Source of the DNA: Treponema sp. | Lineage (GTDB): Bacteria > Spirochaetota > Spirochaetia > Treponematales > Breznakiellaceae | Direction of reading: 5' to 3' | Length of the DNA stretch: 16,211 bases | NCBI GenBank assembly: GCA_031269405.1 | Contig: JAISZE010000136.1 | Span: forward strand, 1-16,211 | In this document: piece by piece, positions 1 to 6,771 of the stretch | Layout: the number at the start of each line of letters is the position of its first letter | How positions within the stretch are numbered: the first letter of the stretch is position 1 | Made by a program: the position numbers and the translations under genes | Notes under the pieces: model-generated | The model's input: only the letters and a program-made list of their open reading frames with translations | Databases searched by the model: none | What the model was told of the DNA's origin: nothing

Positions 1-401
1 ATCGAAGCGACAAGGAGCAGAATACTCCGGTTTGAAATCCATTCAATCACGTTGTCGGGAAATACCAGATTGCCGTTGGTGTTATATATGGGCGACACCA
101 CATGAATCTTGCCCCCGGCATTCATGACCGATGTTCCGTCTTGGAGAAGTTCTTCGGCAAGATACGCGCCGATTACTTCGGTTTTTTCCATGCATACGAT
201 AGTGTCGATAAGGGTGCTGGACAGTTAGGGGATAGCAAGTTCACGCGCCACATCGCGCGCCACCAGGGCATCGGCTTTTAAATCGCTCACATCAAGATAA
301 TAGTTACTGTGCGCGTTACTTGTGGTAAAGTGGCCCGGAATTACTTTTATTGAAATAACCGGGTTTTTGACCAGCGATATGCTGAAAACATTTTTTTCCA
401 T
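1..401 (-). pseudogene. phosphoribosyltransferase-like gene, 5' part, interrupted by an in-frame TAA
   Basis: On the minus strand an ATG at 401-399 has a GGAG Shine-Dalgarno at 414-411, nine bases upstream. The frame reads 58 codons, meets TAA at 227-225, then stays open in the same frame to the window edge. The joined product resembles PRTase-like proteins, often annotated orotate phosphoribosyltransferase, of clostridial genomes: a GHFTTSNAHSNYY stretch near residue 23, LIDTIVCMEKTEVIGAYLAEEL just after the stop, and HVVSPIYNTNGNLVF followed by ISNRSILLLVAS. In such proteins a Tyr would fit where the TAA lies, so one substitution explains it. The family assignment is from memory of the family pattern and the catalytic PRPP loop lies outside the window. 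Translation could restart at the in-frame ATG 191-189. A sequencing error or stop readthrough remain possible. Confidence 0.65.
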
Positions 402-447
402 CTGGATAATCTCCAAACTAAATATCCATATAACTCTATATATAATT

Positions 448-473
448 TTTATATCAGTATTTGGTTTTGTCAA
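448..473 (-). promoter_or_regulatory. putative promoter of the phosphoribosyltransferase-like gene
   Basis: Reading the minus strand, a perfect TTGACA lies at 473-468 and TATAAA at 453-448, preceded by TG one base upstream (extended -10 form). The spacer is only 14 bp, which is short, but an extended -10 can tolerate that. Transcription would start near 441, giving a leader of about 40 nt to the ATG at 401. The whole 402-530 stretch is markedly AT-rich compared with the rest of the window. Confidence 0.45.
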
Positions 474-530
474 TTCGTTTTCTGAATATTTTCAAAAAAA
501 TAAGAGCATCTGCGGCTGCGTCCCTTTATC

Positions 531-559
531 TTGACCTAAGTCCCGCTGCCTAGCATACT
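531..559 (+). promoter_or_regulatory. putative metG promoter
   Basis: TTGACC at 531-536 (five of six consensus bases) and CATACT at 554-559 (four of six) are separated by exactly 17 bp. The -10 box ends nine bases before the metG ATG, so the expected start of transcription is within a few bases of the start codon. No Shine-Dalgarno is visible between them, which points to a leaderless mRNA. Confidence 0.5.
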
Positions 560-568
560 ATTTAGACC

Positions 569-2905
569 ATGAAACGCAGACTTATTACCTCAGCGCTCCC
601 GTATGTGAATAACGTCCCCCATCTGGGAAACCTCATCCAGGTGCTTTCCGCGGATGTCTTTGCCCGTTTCTGCCGTTTGCGGGGCCGCGAGACCCTCTAT
701 ATCTGCGGTACAGACGAATACGGCACGGCCACGGAAACCAGGGCCGCAGAAGAAGGCATAAGCCCCCGGGAACTCTGCGACCGTTACTACGCTGTCCACA
801 GGGATATTTACCAGTGGTTCCATATTAGTTTTGATAAATTTGGCCGCACATCCACCCCTATCCAGACCGAGGTAACTCAGGGCATCTTCAAAAAGCTGGA
901 CGCCCGGGGCTTTATCAGGGAACAGGCTATAGAGCAGCTCTACTGCGCTTCCTGCGGGCGTTTTCTGGCCGACCGCTACGTCCTGGGCCTGTGCCCTGCC
1001 TGCGGTTCCGCCAACGCCAGGGGGGACCAGTGCGAGGACTGCGGCAAACTCCTGGACCCCACGGAACTCAAGGAGCCCAGGTGTTCCACCTGCGGCAGCA
1101 CGCCGTTGCTGGAAAAAACCAGGCACCTCTACATCGATCTTCCTCAAATCAAGGACCGCCTTGAGGCGTGGATAAAGGAAACCTCGGAAAAAGGTTTCTG
1201 GGCCAATAACGCCGTCCGGATGACCAACGCCTGGATACGGGACGGCCTTAAGGAACGGGCCATTACCAGGGACCTCAAGTGGGGCATCCCGGTTCCCAAG
1301 ACGGGCTACGAAAACAAGGTCTTTTACGTCTGGTTTGACGCCCCTATCGGCTACATTTCCATTACCGGGAACCTTGGGGCGGAACACGCAGGCCAACCGG
1401 GTTACCCGGAGGATTGGCGCGAATTCCTTGACTACTGGTGGAAACGGCCTGACGAGGTAGAGCTTTTCCAGTTTATCGGGAAGGATAATATCCCTTTCCA
1501 CACCGTTATTTTCCCTTCCAGCCTTCTGGGTTCAGGGGATCCCTGGACCATGCTCTACCACATGAGCAGTACCGAGTACCTCAATTACGAGAGCGGCAAA
1601 TTTTCAAAGTCCCGGGGCATAGGGGTTTTCGGTACGGATGTTATGGAAACCGGAATCCCTGCGGACGTGTGGCGTTTCTACATTTACTATAACAGGCCCG
1701 AAAAAGCCGACGCCCTCTTTACATGGAAGGATTTCCAGGAGAAGGTGAACGGGGAGCTTATCGGCAACCTGGGAAACCTGGTAAACCGTACCCTTTCCTT
1801 TGTGACCCGCTACTACAATGGCAGGATCCCTGAGGGAAAAGGGGACGGCGAATTCTGGAAAACCGTCAGGAACTACGAGGAGGGGGTTGCCGCCAGCCTT
1901 GAACGGGCGGATATACGGGACGCCTTCCGCCTGGTCTTTGAGCTTTCTTCTTTTGCTAACAAAACCTTTCAGGACGGTGAGCCCTGGAAAAAACGCAAAG
2001 AAGAACCTGCCGCCGCGGCTTCCCTGATCAGGGACCTTGCCTATGCGGTGCGGGACATTGCGGTGCTCATCGAACCGTATATGCCCCAGGCTGCGGAGCA
2101 GATAGCTTCCTTCTTCGGCCTGTCGTTCGGGAAAGACCTGGTGTACAAAAAACAGGACAGCTTCCTTTCCTGGGACAGCATAGGCAGGGACGAGGGCCTT
2201 GAAAGGGTGGTAAAAAGCGAAGTTCTTTTCGCAAAACTTGAGGATGACCAAATCGCCGGGCTGCGGGAACGGTATTCAGGGAACCAGAAAGACCGCGCCC
2301 GGCAGCCTCCTAGAGAATCATTGCCCCCTGCGGAATCGCTTCCTCCTGCGGGGCCATTGCCTCCTTCAGAGCCGTTGGAGGTCAGATTTGCAAAGACCCT
2401 GGATCTCCGGGTTGCCGAAATCGTAAAAATCGAACGCCACCCCAAGGCGGATAAGCTCTATATCGAAACCCTGGAAATTGGGAAAGACGCCTCAGGCGGC
2501 GGTGAAGAGAGGATGATCGTGTCGGGGCTGGTTCCTTTCTATAAGGAAGAGGAACTCCTGCACAAGCGCATCATCGTGGCTTATAACCTCAAACCCGCCA
2601 AACTGCGGGGGGTGGAAAGCCGGGGCATGCTCCTGGCGGCAGAGGATCACAACGGCCCCCTTGACGAACAGGGTAACAGGGCCGAGCACTGCGAGGTGCT
2701 GGACGCCGGAGATACCCCTGTGGGAACCAGGGTCTCCATCGAAGGCAGAGAGAACGAAACCGCGCCGGAAGAAATCGATATTGACGCCTTTTTCTCGATA
2801 CCTATGGAAGCGAAGGACAATACGATCCTGTGCGGCGGCAAAAGGCTTCTCCTGAACGGGAAACCTGTTACCACCAAAATCATTGCTAACGGAGCAGTCC
2901 ACTGA
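569..2905 (+). CDS. metG: methionyl-tRNA synthetase with C-terminal tRNA-binding domain
   Basis: A class I aminoacyl-tRNA synthetase that charges tRNA-Met in the cytoplasm. The ATP-binding HIGH-type motif is HLGN at residues 18-21 and the KMSKS-type loop is KFSKS at 344-348. Four Cys-x2-Cys pairs (C126/129, C142/145, C155/158, C172/175) form the double zinc knuckle of the MetRS1 type. An alpha-helical anticodon-binding domain follows (NLGNLVNRT region near residue 400). A proline-rich linker with a threefold LPP repeat (about 585-602) joins an EMAP/Trbp-like tRNA-binding domain from about 603 (DLRVAEIVKIERHPKADKL, then SRGMLLAAED). At 778 residues it has the length of full enzymes with this dimerising C-terminal domain. 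The ATG is chosen because the reading frame begins with the usual RRLITSALPYVN; there is no Shine-Dalgarno. Confidence 0.97.
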   Translation: MKRRLITSALPYVNNVPHLGNLIQVLSADVFARFCRLRGRETLYICGTDEYGTATETRAAEEGISPRELCDRYYAVHRDIYQWFHISFDKFGRTSTPIQTEVTQGIFKKLDARGFIREQAIEQLYCASCGRFLADRYVLGLCPACGSANARGDQCEDCGKLLDPTELKEPRCSTCGSTPLLEKTRHLYIDLPQIKDRLEAWIKETSEKGFWANNAVRMTNAWIRDGLKERAITRDLKWGIPVPKTGYENKVFYVWFDAPIGYISITGNLGAEHAGQPGYPEDWREFLDYWWKRPDEVELFQFIGKDNIPFHTVIFPSSLLGSGDPWTMLYHMSSTEYLNYESGKFSKSRGIGVFGTDVMETGIPADVWRFYIYYNRPEKADALFTWKDFQEKVNGELIGNLGNLVNRTLSFVTRYYNGRIPEGKGDGEFWKTVRNYEEGVAASLERADIRDAFRLVFELSSFANKTFQDGEPWKKRKEEPAAAASLIRDLAYAVRDIAVLIEPYMPQAAEQIASFFGLSFGKDLVYKKQDSFLSWDSIGRDEGLERVVKSEVLFAKLEDDQIAGLRERYSGNQKDRARQPPRESLPPAESLPPAGPLPPSEPLEVRFAKTLDLRVAEIVKIERHPKADKLYIETLEIGKDASGGGEERMIVSGLVPFYKEEELLHKRIIVAYNLKPAKLRGVESRGMLLAAEDHNGPLDEQGNRAEHCEVLDAGDTPVGTRVSIEGRENETAPEEIDIDAFFSIPMEAKDNTILCGGKRLLLNGKPVTTKIIANGAVH
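2321..2374 (+). repeat. in-frame 18-bp tandem repeat (three copies) in the metG linker
   Basis: Three diverged 18-bp units at 2321-2338, 2339-2356 and 2357-2374 encode LPPAES, LPPAGP and LPPSEP. They lie between the catalytic/anticodon-binding body and the tRNA-binding domain of MetRS, so they probably set the length of a flexible linker. The copy number could vary between strains by in-frame slippage. Confidence 0.75.
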
Positions 2906-4008
2906 TCCCCGATGCCGAGGGTCTGCAAAACCTGGTTCCTGCTGAACTTGAAAAGTGCGGCGGCGCTTCCTCTTTTTTGCAGTCCGCCTTCTGGGGGAGT
3001 TTTAAGGCCCGGTTCGGCTGGAACGCCCGGGCTTTTCTGGCAGACTGGGGGAAATGGGGCGTCTCGCCTCTTCTGGTAATACGGCGCCGCCTTGTCCCGG
3101 GGCTTTCGTTTGCCTACGTGCCCTGGGGCCCTGAACTTCCTGACAGCTTCCCTGCTGATAACGAGAGGCGGAATTATCTCCTTGAAGAATTTGCCCGGGC
3201 TTTGAGATATTTTCTCCCTAACGATACCGCCTTTATCCGCTTCGATCCCCCGTGGTACAGCCTGGGCGCTGAAACGCCGGCGCCTGAAATCAGGTTGCCC
3301 TTTGTACGATCCGGCGCGGATGTCCAGCCCCCTGATACGGTTATTATCGATATTAGCCGCTCCATGGAATCCGTCCTCGAAGGGATGAAACCCAAATGGC
3401 GCTATAACGCCCGGCTGGCGCTCAAAAAAGGCGTTGTCCTGCGCCGGGCCGACGAGGAAGGGCTGGATGTTTTTTACGCCCTCTTAAAGGAAACAGCGAA
3501 ACGGGACAGCATCGCTATTCATGGGATCGAATACTATAAAATGCTTTTTTCTCATTCCCGGGAGCATCAAAAAAAAACAGCGGCCTTTTCTGCCGCGATC
3601 CCTCTGGATCTCCGCCTCTACCTTGCGGAACATGAAGGGGACGCCCTGGCGGCTGCCGTGGTTCTGTTCCGGGGGCCAAAGGCCACCTACCTTTACGGCG
3701 CGTCGTCGGATAAAAAACGGAACCTTATGGCCCCCTATGCCCTCCAACTACAGGTGATGGAAGACGCCAAATCCGCAGGGTGCACGGAATACGATCTTTT
3801 CGGCATACCTCCCAGGGAGGACCCGTCCCATCCCATGGCCGGGCTCTACCGTTTCAAGACCGGTTTCGGCGGCAGCATTATCCACCGCCCCGGCAGTTGG
3901 GACTACCCTTGCCGCCCTCTGATGTACCGTCTTTTCCGTACCGCCGAATCCCTGAGAAAAAAGGTACGGACTTTGAAGAAGCGGCTTAAACGGGATAAGG
4001 CGGGATAA
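2902..4008 (+). CDS. FemAB-type peptidoglycan bridge aminoacyltransferase (CTG start)
   Basis: Matches the FemAB/FemX family, which transfers amino acids from aminoacyl-tRNA to the lipid II stem peptide. Visible family marks are FLQSAFWGSFKARFGW near the N-terminus, KPKWRYNARLALKKGV in the middle (acyl-CoA/aa-tRNA transferase fold), LYGASSDKKRNLMAPYALQ, and the closing GLYRFKTGFGG segment. The C-terminus is basic, as in enzymes that bind tRNA or membrane. The frame has no ATG or GTG at its start. It opens after a stop at 2887 and CTG at 2902 has GGAG at 2891-2894 with a 7-nt spacer and overlaps the metG TGA (CTGA), giving 368 residues. TTG at 2977 would cut off the FLQS motif and has no Shine-Dalgarno. 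The bridge amino acid cannot be told; the next-door MetRS may be coincidence. Confidence 0.85.
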   Translation: MIPDAEGLQNLVPAELEKCGGASSFLQSAFWGSFKARFGWNARAFLADWGKWGVSPLLVIRRRLVPGLSFAYVPWGPELPDSFPADNERRNYLLEEFARALRYFLPNDTAFIRFDPPWYSLGAETPAPEIRLPFVRSGADVQPPDTVIIDISRSMESVLEGMKPKWRYNARLALKKGVVLRRADEEGLDVFYALLKETAKRDSIAIHGIEYYKMLFSHSREHQKKTAAFSAAIPLDLRLYLAEHEGDALAAAVVLFRGPKATYLYGASSDKKRNLMAPYALQLQVMEDAKSAGCTEYDLFGIPPREDPSHPMAGLYRFKTGFGGSIIHRPGSWDYPCRPLMYRLFRTAESLRKKVRTLKKRLKRDKAG

Positions 4009-4021
4009 CAAAGCGGTATTT

Positions 4022-4053
4022 TACAGGGCTGGAAAAAATCCGCAGTACCTGTA
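4022..4053 (+). repeat. inverted repeat upstream of rnz
   Basis: TACAGG at 4022-4027 is the reverse complement of CCTGTA at 4048-4053, with further partial pairing inside (GGA at 4031-4033 against TCC at 4040-4042). It touches the putative -10 box of rnz at 4054-4059. It could be an operator or the remains of a weak terminator after the FemAB-type gene; neither is established. Confidence 0.35.
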
Positions 4054-4059
4054 TATACT
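4054..4059 (+). promoter_or_regulatory. putative -10 box of rnz
   Basis: TATACT (five of six consensus bases) ends nine bases before the rnz ATG at 4069. No convincing -35 was found at 16-18 bp. No Shine-Dalgarno lies between the box and the ATG, so a transcript from here would be essentially leaderless. Confidence 0.4.
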
Positions 4060-4068
4060 TCTTTCACC

Positions 4069-4995
4069 ATGAATCTTGAAGCCTTTATTCTGGGTTCCGG
4101 GGGCATGATGCCCCTGCCTAACCGGCATCTTACGTCTGTGCTTTTAAGGCGCGAAGGGGAGCTTTTTCTTTTTGACTGTGGCGAGGGGACCCAGGTGTCC
4201 CTGAGGAAACTCAATCTCAGGTGGAAAAAGATTTCCATTATTTTTGTAAGCCATACCCATGCGGATCATGTTACAGGAATCCCGGGGCTTCTTATGCTTT
4301 CTTCCCAGGTTGACCGGGACGATCCCCTTTACATCATCGGCCCCCCGAGGATTGCGGAGTATATCGAAACCAGCCGCAGGGTGCTGGACATGTACATCAA
4401 TTACGAGATCGTGGTAAAGGAGATAACCGGGCCCGGAATGGTGTACCAGGGCGAAGGTTTCAGGGTACGGGCCTTCCCGCTGCGGCATACCAAGCCCTGC
4501 TACGGCTATACCCTTGAGGAAGACATGCGGCCCGGGGAGTTTCATCCTGAAAAGGCCGAAGCCCTGAACGTCAGGCGGGGTCCATTGTGGGCGAAGCTCC
4601 AGGCAGGGGAAGCCGTACCGGCCCTGGACGGCTCCGAGGTAAGGCCCGAACAGGTTTTAGGGGCTCCCAGGCAGGGGCGGAAATTTTCTTTTGTTACCGA
4701 CACCCTCGCGTTTCCGGAAATCGCCTCTGAAGTGGCGGGATCTGATTTCTTTGTCTGCGAAGGCATGTTCGAGCGGGAACTTGAGGAAAGCGCCAGGGAA
4801 AAACGGCACATGACTGCCGAGCAGGCCGCTCGTATCGCCCTGGCGGCGAAGGTAAAAAAACTGGCCCTTATCCACTACAGCCCCCGGTATACTGAGTACA
4901 ATCTCAAGCAGCTTCTGAAAGAGGCTGAGGCAATATTTCCGGACACCATACTCTCAAGGGACAGGATGGTTCATCCTATAGAATATGTCGATTGA
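4069..4995 (+). CDS. rnz: ribonuclease Z (tRNA 3'-end processing)
   Basis: A metallo-beta-lactamase-fold endonuclease that trims the 3' trailer from tRNA precursors. The zinc site is visible: FDCGEG at 35-40, HTHADH at 62-67, H140 in the RHTKP segment, D211 in FVTDT, and H269 in LIHYSPRY. HMT at 247-249 is the usual conserved spot before the last helix. At 308 residues it is the length of the short, bacterial-type enzyme (ELAC1-like), and residues 150-200 should hold the flexible exosite arm. The ATG gives the standard N-terminus ending in LGSGG. It heads a plus-strand run with the ABC genes, with 25 nt to the next start. The link to a transporter is positional only. Confidence 0.95.
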   Translation: MNLEAFILGSGGMMPLPNRHLTSVLLRREGELFLFDCGEGTQVSLRKLNLRWKKISIIFVSHTHADHVTGIPGLLMLSSQVDRDDPLYIIGPPRIAEYIETSRRVLDMYINYEIVVKEITGPGMVYQGEGFRVRAFPLRHTKPCYGYTLEEDMRPGEFHPEKAEALNVRRGPLWAKLQAGEAVPALDGSEVRPEQVLGAPRQGRKFSFVTDTLAFPEIASEVAGSDFFVCEGMFERELEESAREKRHMTAEQAARIALAAKVKKLALIHYSPRYTEYNLKQLLKEAEAIFPDTILSRDRMVHPIEYVD

Positions 4996-5020
4996 ATCAG
5001 GATTTTACAGGTATGCAGGT

Positions 5021-6037
5021 ATGATTGAAGTAAAAGGACTATGCAAAAGTTACGGGAACATCCAGGCTGTGCGTGATGTCAGTTTTTCCCTAGGCAGGGA
5101 TCAAGTGCTTGGTTTTCTGGGTCCTAACGGCGCGGGCAAAACTACTATCATGAAAATCCTCACAGGCTATCATTTCCCTTCCTGCGGCGAGGCCAGGGTG
5201 GACGGCATCTCTGTAGAAGAGGACCCTGGGGAGGTAAAGAAGCGCACCGGCTATCTGCCTGAAAGCGTCCCCCTTTACGGCGATTTGACCCCTGAAGAGT
5301 ACCTGCGCTTCGTTGCCGGCGCCAGGCTCATTCCGGGGGCTGAAAAAGAAAAAGCAGTAAACGGCGCTGTGGCGGTATGCGGCCTTGAGGATCACAGAAA
5401 CAAAAAAATAGAAACCCTGTCCAAAGGCTACAGGCAGCGCGTGGGGCTTGCCCAGGCGATTATCCATGATCCGCCTATACTCATCTTGGATGAGCCTACT
5501 TCCGGGCTGGACCCTAACCAGATCATCGAAATCCGTTCCCTTATACGGGAACTGGGAAAACGGAAAACCGTTATTCTTTCCACCCATATACTCCAGGAAG
5601 TCGAGGCGGTGTGCTCACGGGTGCTCATCCTCAACGAAGGCCGCATAGCCGCCCAGGGGACAGCCGAAGAAATCGCCGGTACGCTGAAGGGCAGGGACTG
5701 GAGGGGGGACGCCTGGGAACTCATCCTCAAAGGAGCGGACGCTGATCACATACAGGGCCGCCTGGCAGGGCTGGGGATGGAGACCGGACCGGCCAGCGCC
5801 GAAACCCTGGACAGGGGCTTGGTAAAACTTAAATTTGTTGTCAGAGATTCCCTTTCCCCCAAAGCCGCTGAAAGTGCCGGAGAGGTGATTTTCGACTGGG
5901 CGGTCTCTGAACACCTGAAGATCCTAAGTATGGACAGAAAACGCCTGAGCCTGGAGGATATTTTTGTCAAACTCACTTCTGACGAAACCAGAAGCAAAGG
6001 ACAGCTTGCAGATACAAAGGAGGAGGAGAGGGCATGA
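5021..6037 (+). CDS. ABC transporter ATPase, GldA-like
   Basis: The ATPase of an ABC-2 type exporter. From the chosen start: Walker A GPNGAGKTT at 34-42, a Q-loop region before YLPESVPLY, a signature LSKGYRQR near 133-140 (variant of LSGGQ), Walker B ILILDEPTSGLDP near 150-162, and the H-loop STH. The C-terminal 120 residues form the regulatory extension common in GldA/NatA-type ATPases. ATG 5021 is preferred because MIEVKGLCKSYG is the normal ABC N-terminus and AGGT lies 8 nt upstream; an in-frame ATG at 4985 would add 12 residues and overlap rnz. The stop overlaps the next start (ATGA at 6034-6037), so the two are translationally coupled. The substrate is unknown; the gliding name comes from Bacteroidetes homologues. 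Confidence 0.93.
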   Translation: MIEVKGLCKSYGNIQAVRDVSFSLGRDQVLGFLGPNGAGKTTIMKILTGYHFPSCGEARVDGISVEEDPGEVKKRTGYLPESVPLYGDLTPEEYLRFVAGARLIPGAEKEKAVNGAVAVCGLEDHRNKKIETLSKGYRQRVGLAQAIIHDPPILILDEPTSGLDPNQIIEIRSLIRELGKRKTVILSTHILQEVEAVCSRVLILNEGRIAAQGTAEEIAGTLKGRDWRGDAWELILKGADADHIQGRLAGLGMETGPASAETLDRGLVKLKFVVRDSLSPKAAESAGEVIFDWAVSEHLKILSMDRKRLSLEDIFVKLTSDETRSKGQLADTKEEERA

Positions 6038-6768
6038 AAAATTCCCTGAAGCGCATACTGGCCCTGGCCGGGAAGGAATGGCGCTCGTGGATCAATTCCC
6101 CGGCCTTTTACGGGATAACGGTGTTTTTCCTGGTTTTTGTTTCCCTATGGCTTTACTACCTCCAGCGTTTTTTCGTCATAGATACCGCAAGCCTGCGGCC
6201 GTTTTTCGCAGCCTTCCCTATAGCCTATATCCTGGTTATTCCGGTACTCACCATGAAATCCTGGGCAGAGGAAAAAAAACTGGGGACCCTCGAACTGCTC
6301 CTTACTATGCCTTTTTCCGAGTGGGAGCTCTGTCTGGGGAAATTTCTTTCTTCGTTCGCTGTCCTCCTGGTCCTCCTGGCATTAACCGTTCCGGTCCCCT
6401 TAAGCCTTCTGCCCCTTGGCAGCTTCGACGCCGGGGTTATCTGGGCCGAATACGCCGGGACGGTTCTGCTCGGGGCTTCAGCCGTCAGCCTGGGGCTCTT
6501 CCTTTCGGCGCTGTCGAAAAACCAGGCAGCGGCCTTTCTGGGAAGCGCGGTGGTCCTTATGGCAATGATGCTCATGAATCAGGTCAGCCAGTGGGCGGCT
6601 GTCCCTTCGTGGTTTTCGGAACTCATCAACTACCTGTCCCTTTCGTTCCATTTCGAAAGTTTCTCCAAAGGGCTTCTGGATTCCCGTGATCTGGCCTTCT
6701 TCATCCTCACTACCGTCCTGTTTCTTTTCCTGAATACCAGGGTCCTGATTTTCAGGAAATGGAGGTAA
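6034..6768 (+). CDS. ABC-2 type permease, GldF-like
   Basis: An integral inner-membrane subunit of about 244 residues with roughly six hydrophobic segments: about 24-43, 58-74, 103-128, 136-158, 166-186 and 218-238. Between segments 2 and 3 lies the ABC-2 family loop KKLGTLELLLTMPFSEWEL (81-99), which precedes the LGK of segment 3. A strong Shine-Dalgarno (AAAGGAGG at 6016-6023) precedes the ATG, which overlaps the stop of the ATPase gene. Followed 3 nt after its stop by the GldG-like gene, whose Shine-Dalgarno GGAGG (6761-6765) lies inside its last codons. Family marks support a permease; the exported or remodelled substrate is unknown. Confidence 0.92.
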   Translation: MKNSLKRILALAGKEWRSWINSPAFYGITVFFLVFVSLWLYYLQRFFVIDTASLRPFFAAFPIAYILVIPVLTMKSWAEEKKLGTLELLLTMPFSEWELCLGKFLSSFAVLLVLLALTVPVPLSLLPLGSFDAGVIWAEYAGTVLLGASAVSLGLFLSALSKNQAAAFLGSAVVLMAMMLMNQVSQWAAVPSWFSELINYLSLSFHFESFSKGLLDSRDLAFFILTTVLFLFLNTRVLIFRKWR

Positions 6769-6771
6769 GGG

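Noticed and set aside
225..473. Minus-strand reading frame extended to an ATG at 473
   Set aside because: The start at 473 overlaps the TTGACA box and has no Shine-Dalgarno; ATG 401 has GGAG nine bases upstream and begins the family-like sequence.
402..568. T-box or other methionine riboswitch upstream of metG
   Set aside because: The predicted transcription start leaves no room for a leader and no T-box or SAM-box motifs are seen.
590..1501. Long open frame antisense to metG (303 codons)
   Set aside because: It lies fully opposite a clear MetRS gene and its translation has no recognisable domain; it is a by-product of high GC.
2971..2980. T6 run as a programmed frameshift joining ATG 2912 to the FemAB-type frame
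   Set aside because: The translation from ATG 2912 before the run does not look like protein of this family, while the other frame continues the family motif upstream to a CTG with a good ribosome binding site.
5964..6689. 241-codon plus-strand frame over the permease gene
   Set aside because: It overlaps GldF in another frame, has odd composition rich in Gly, Arg and Pro, and lacks family features.
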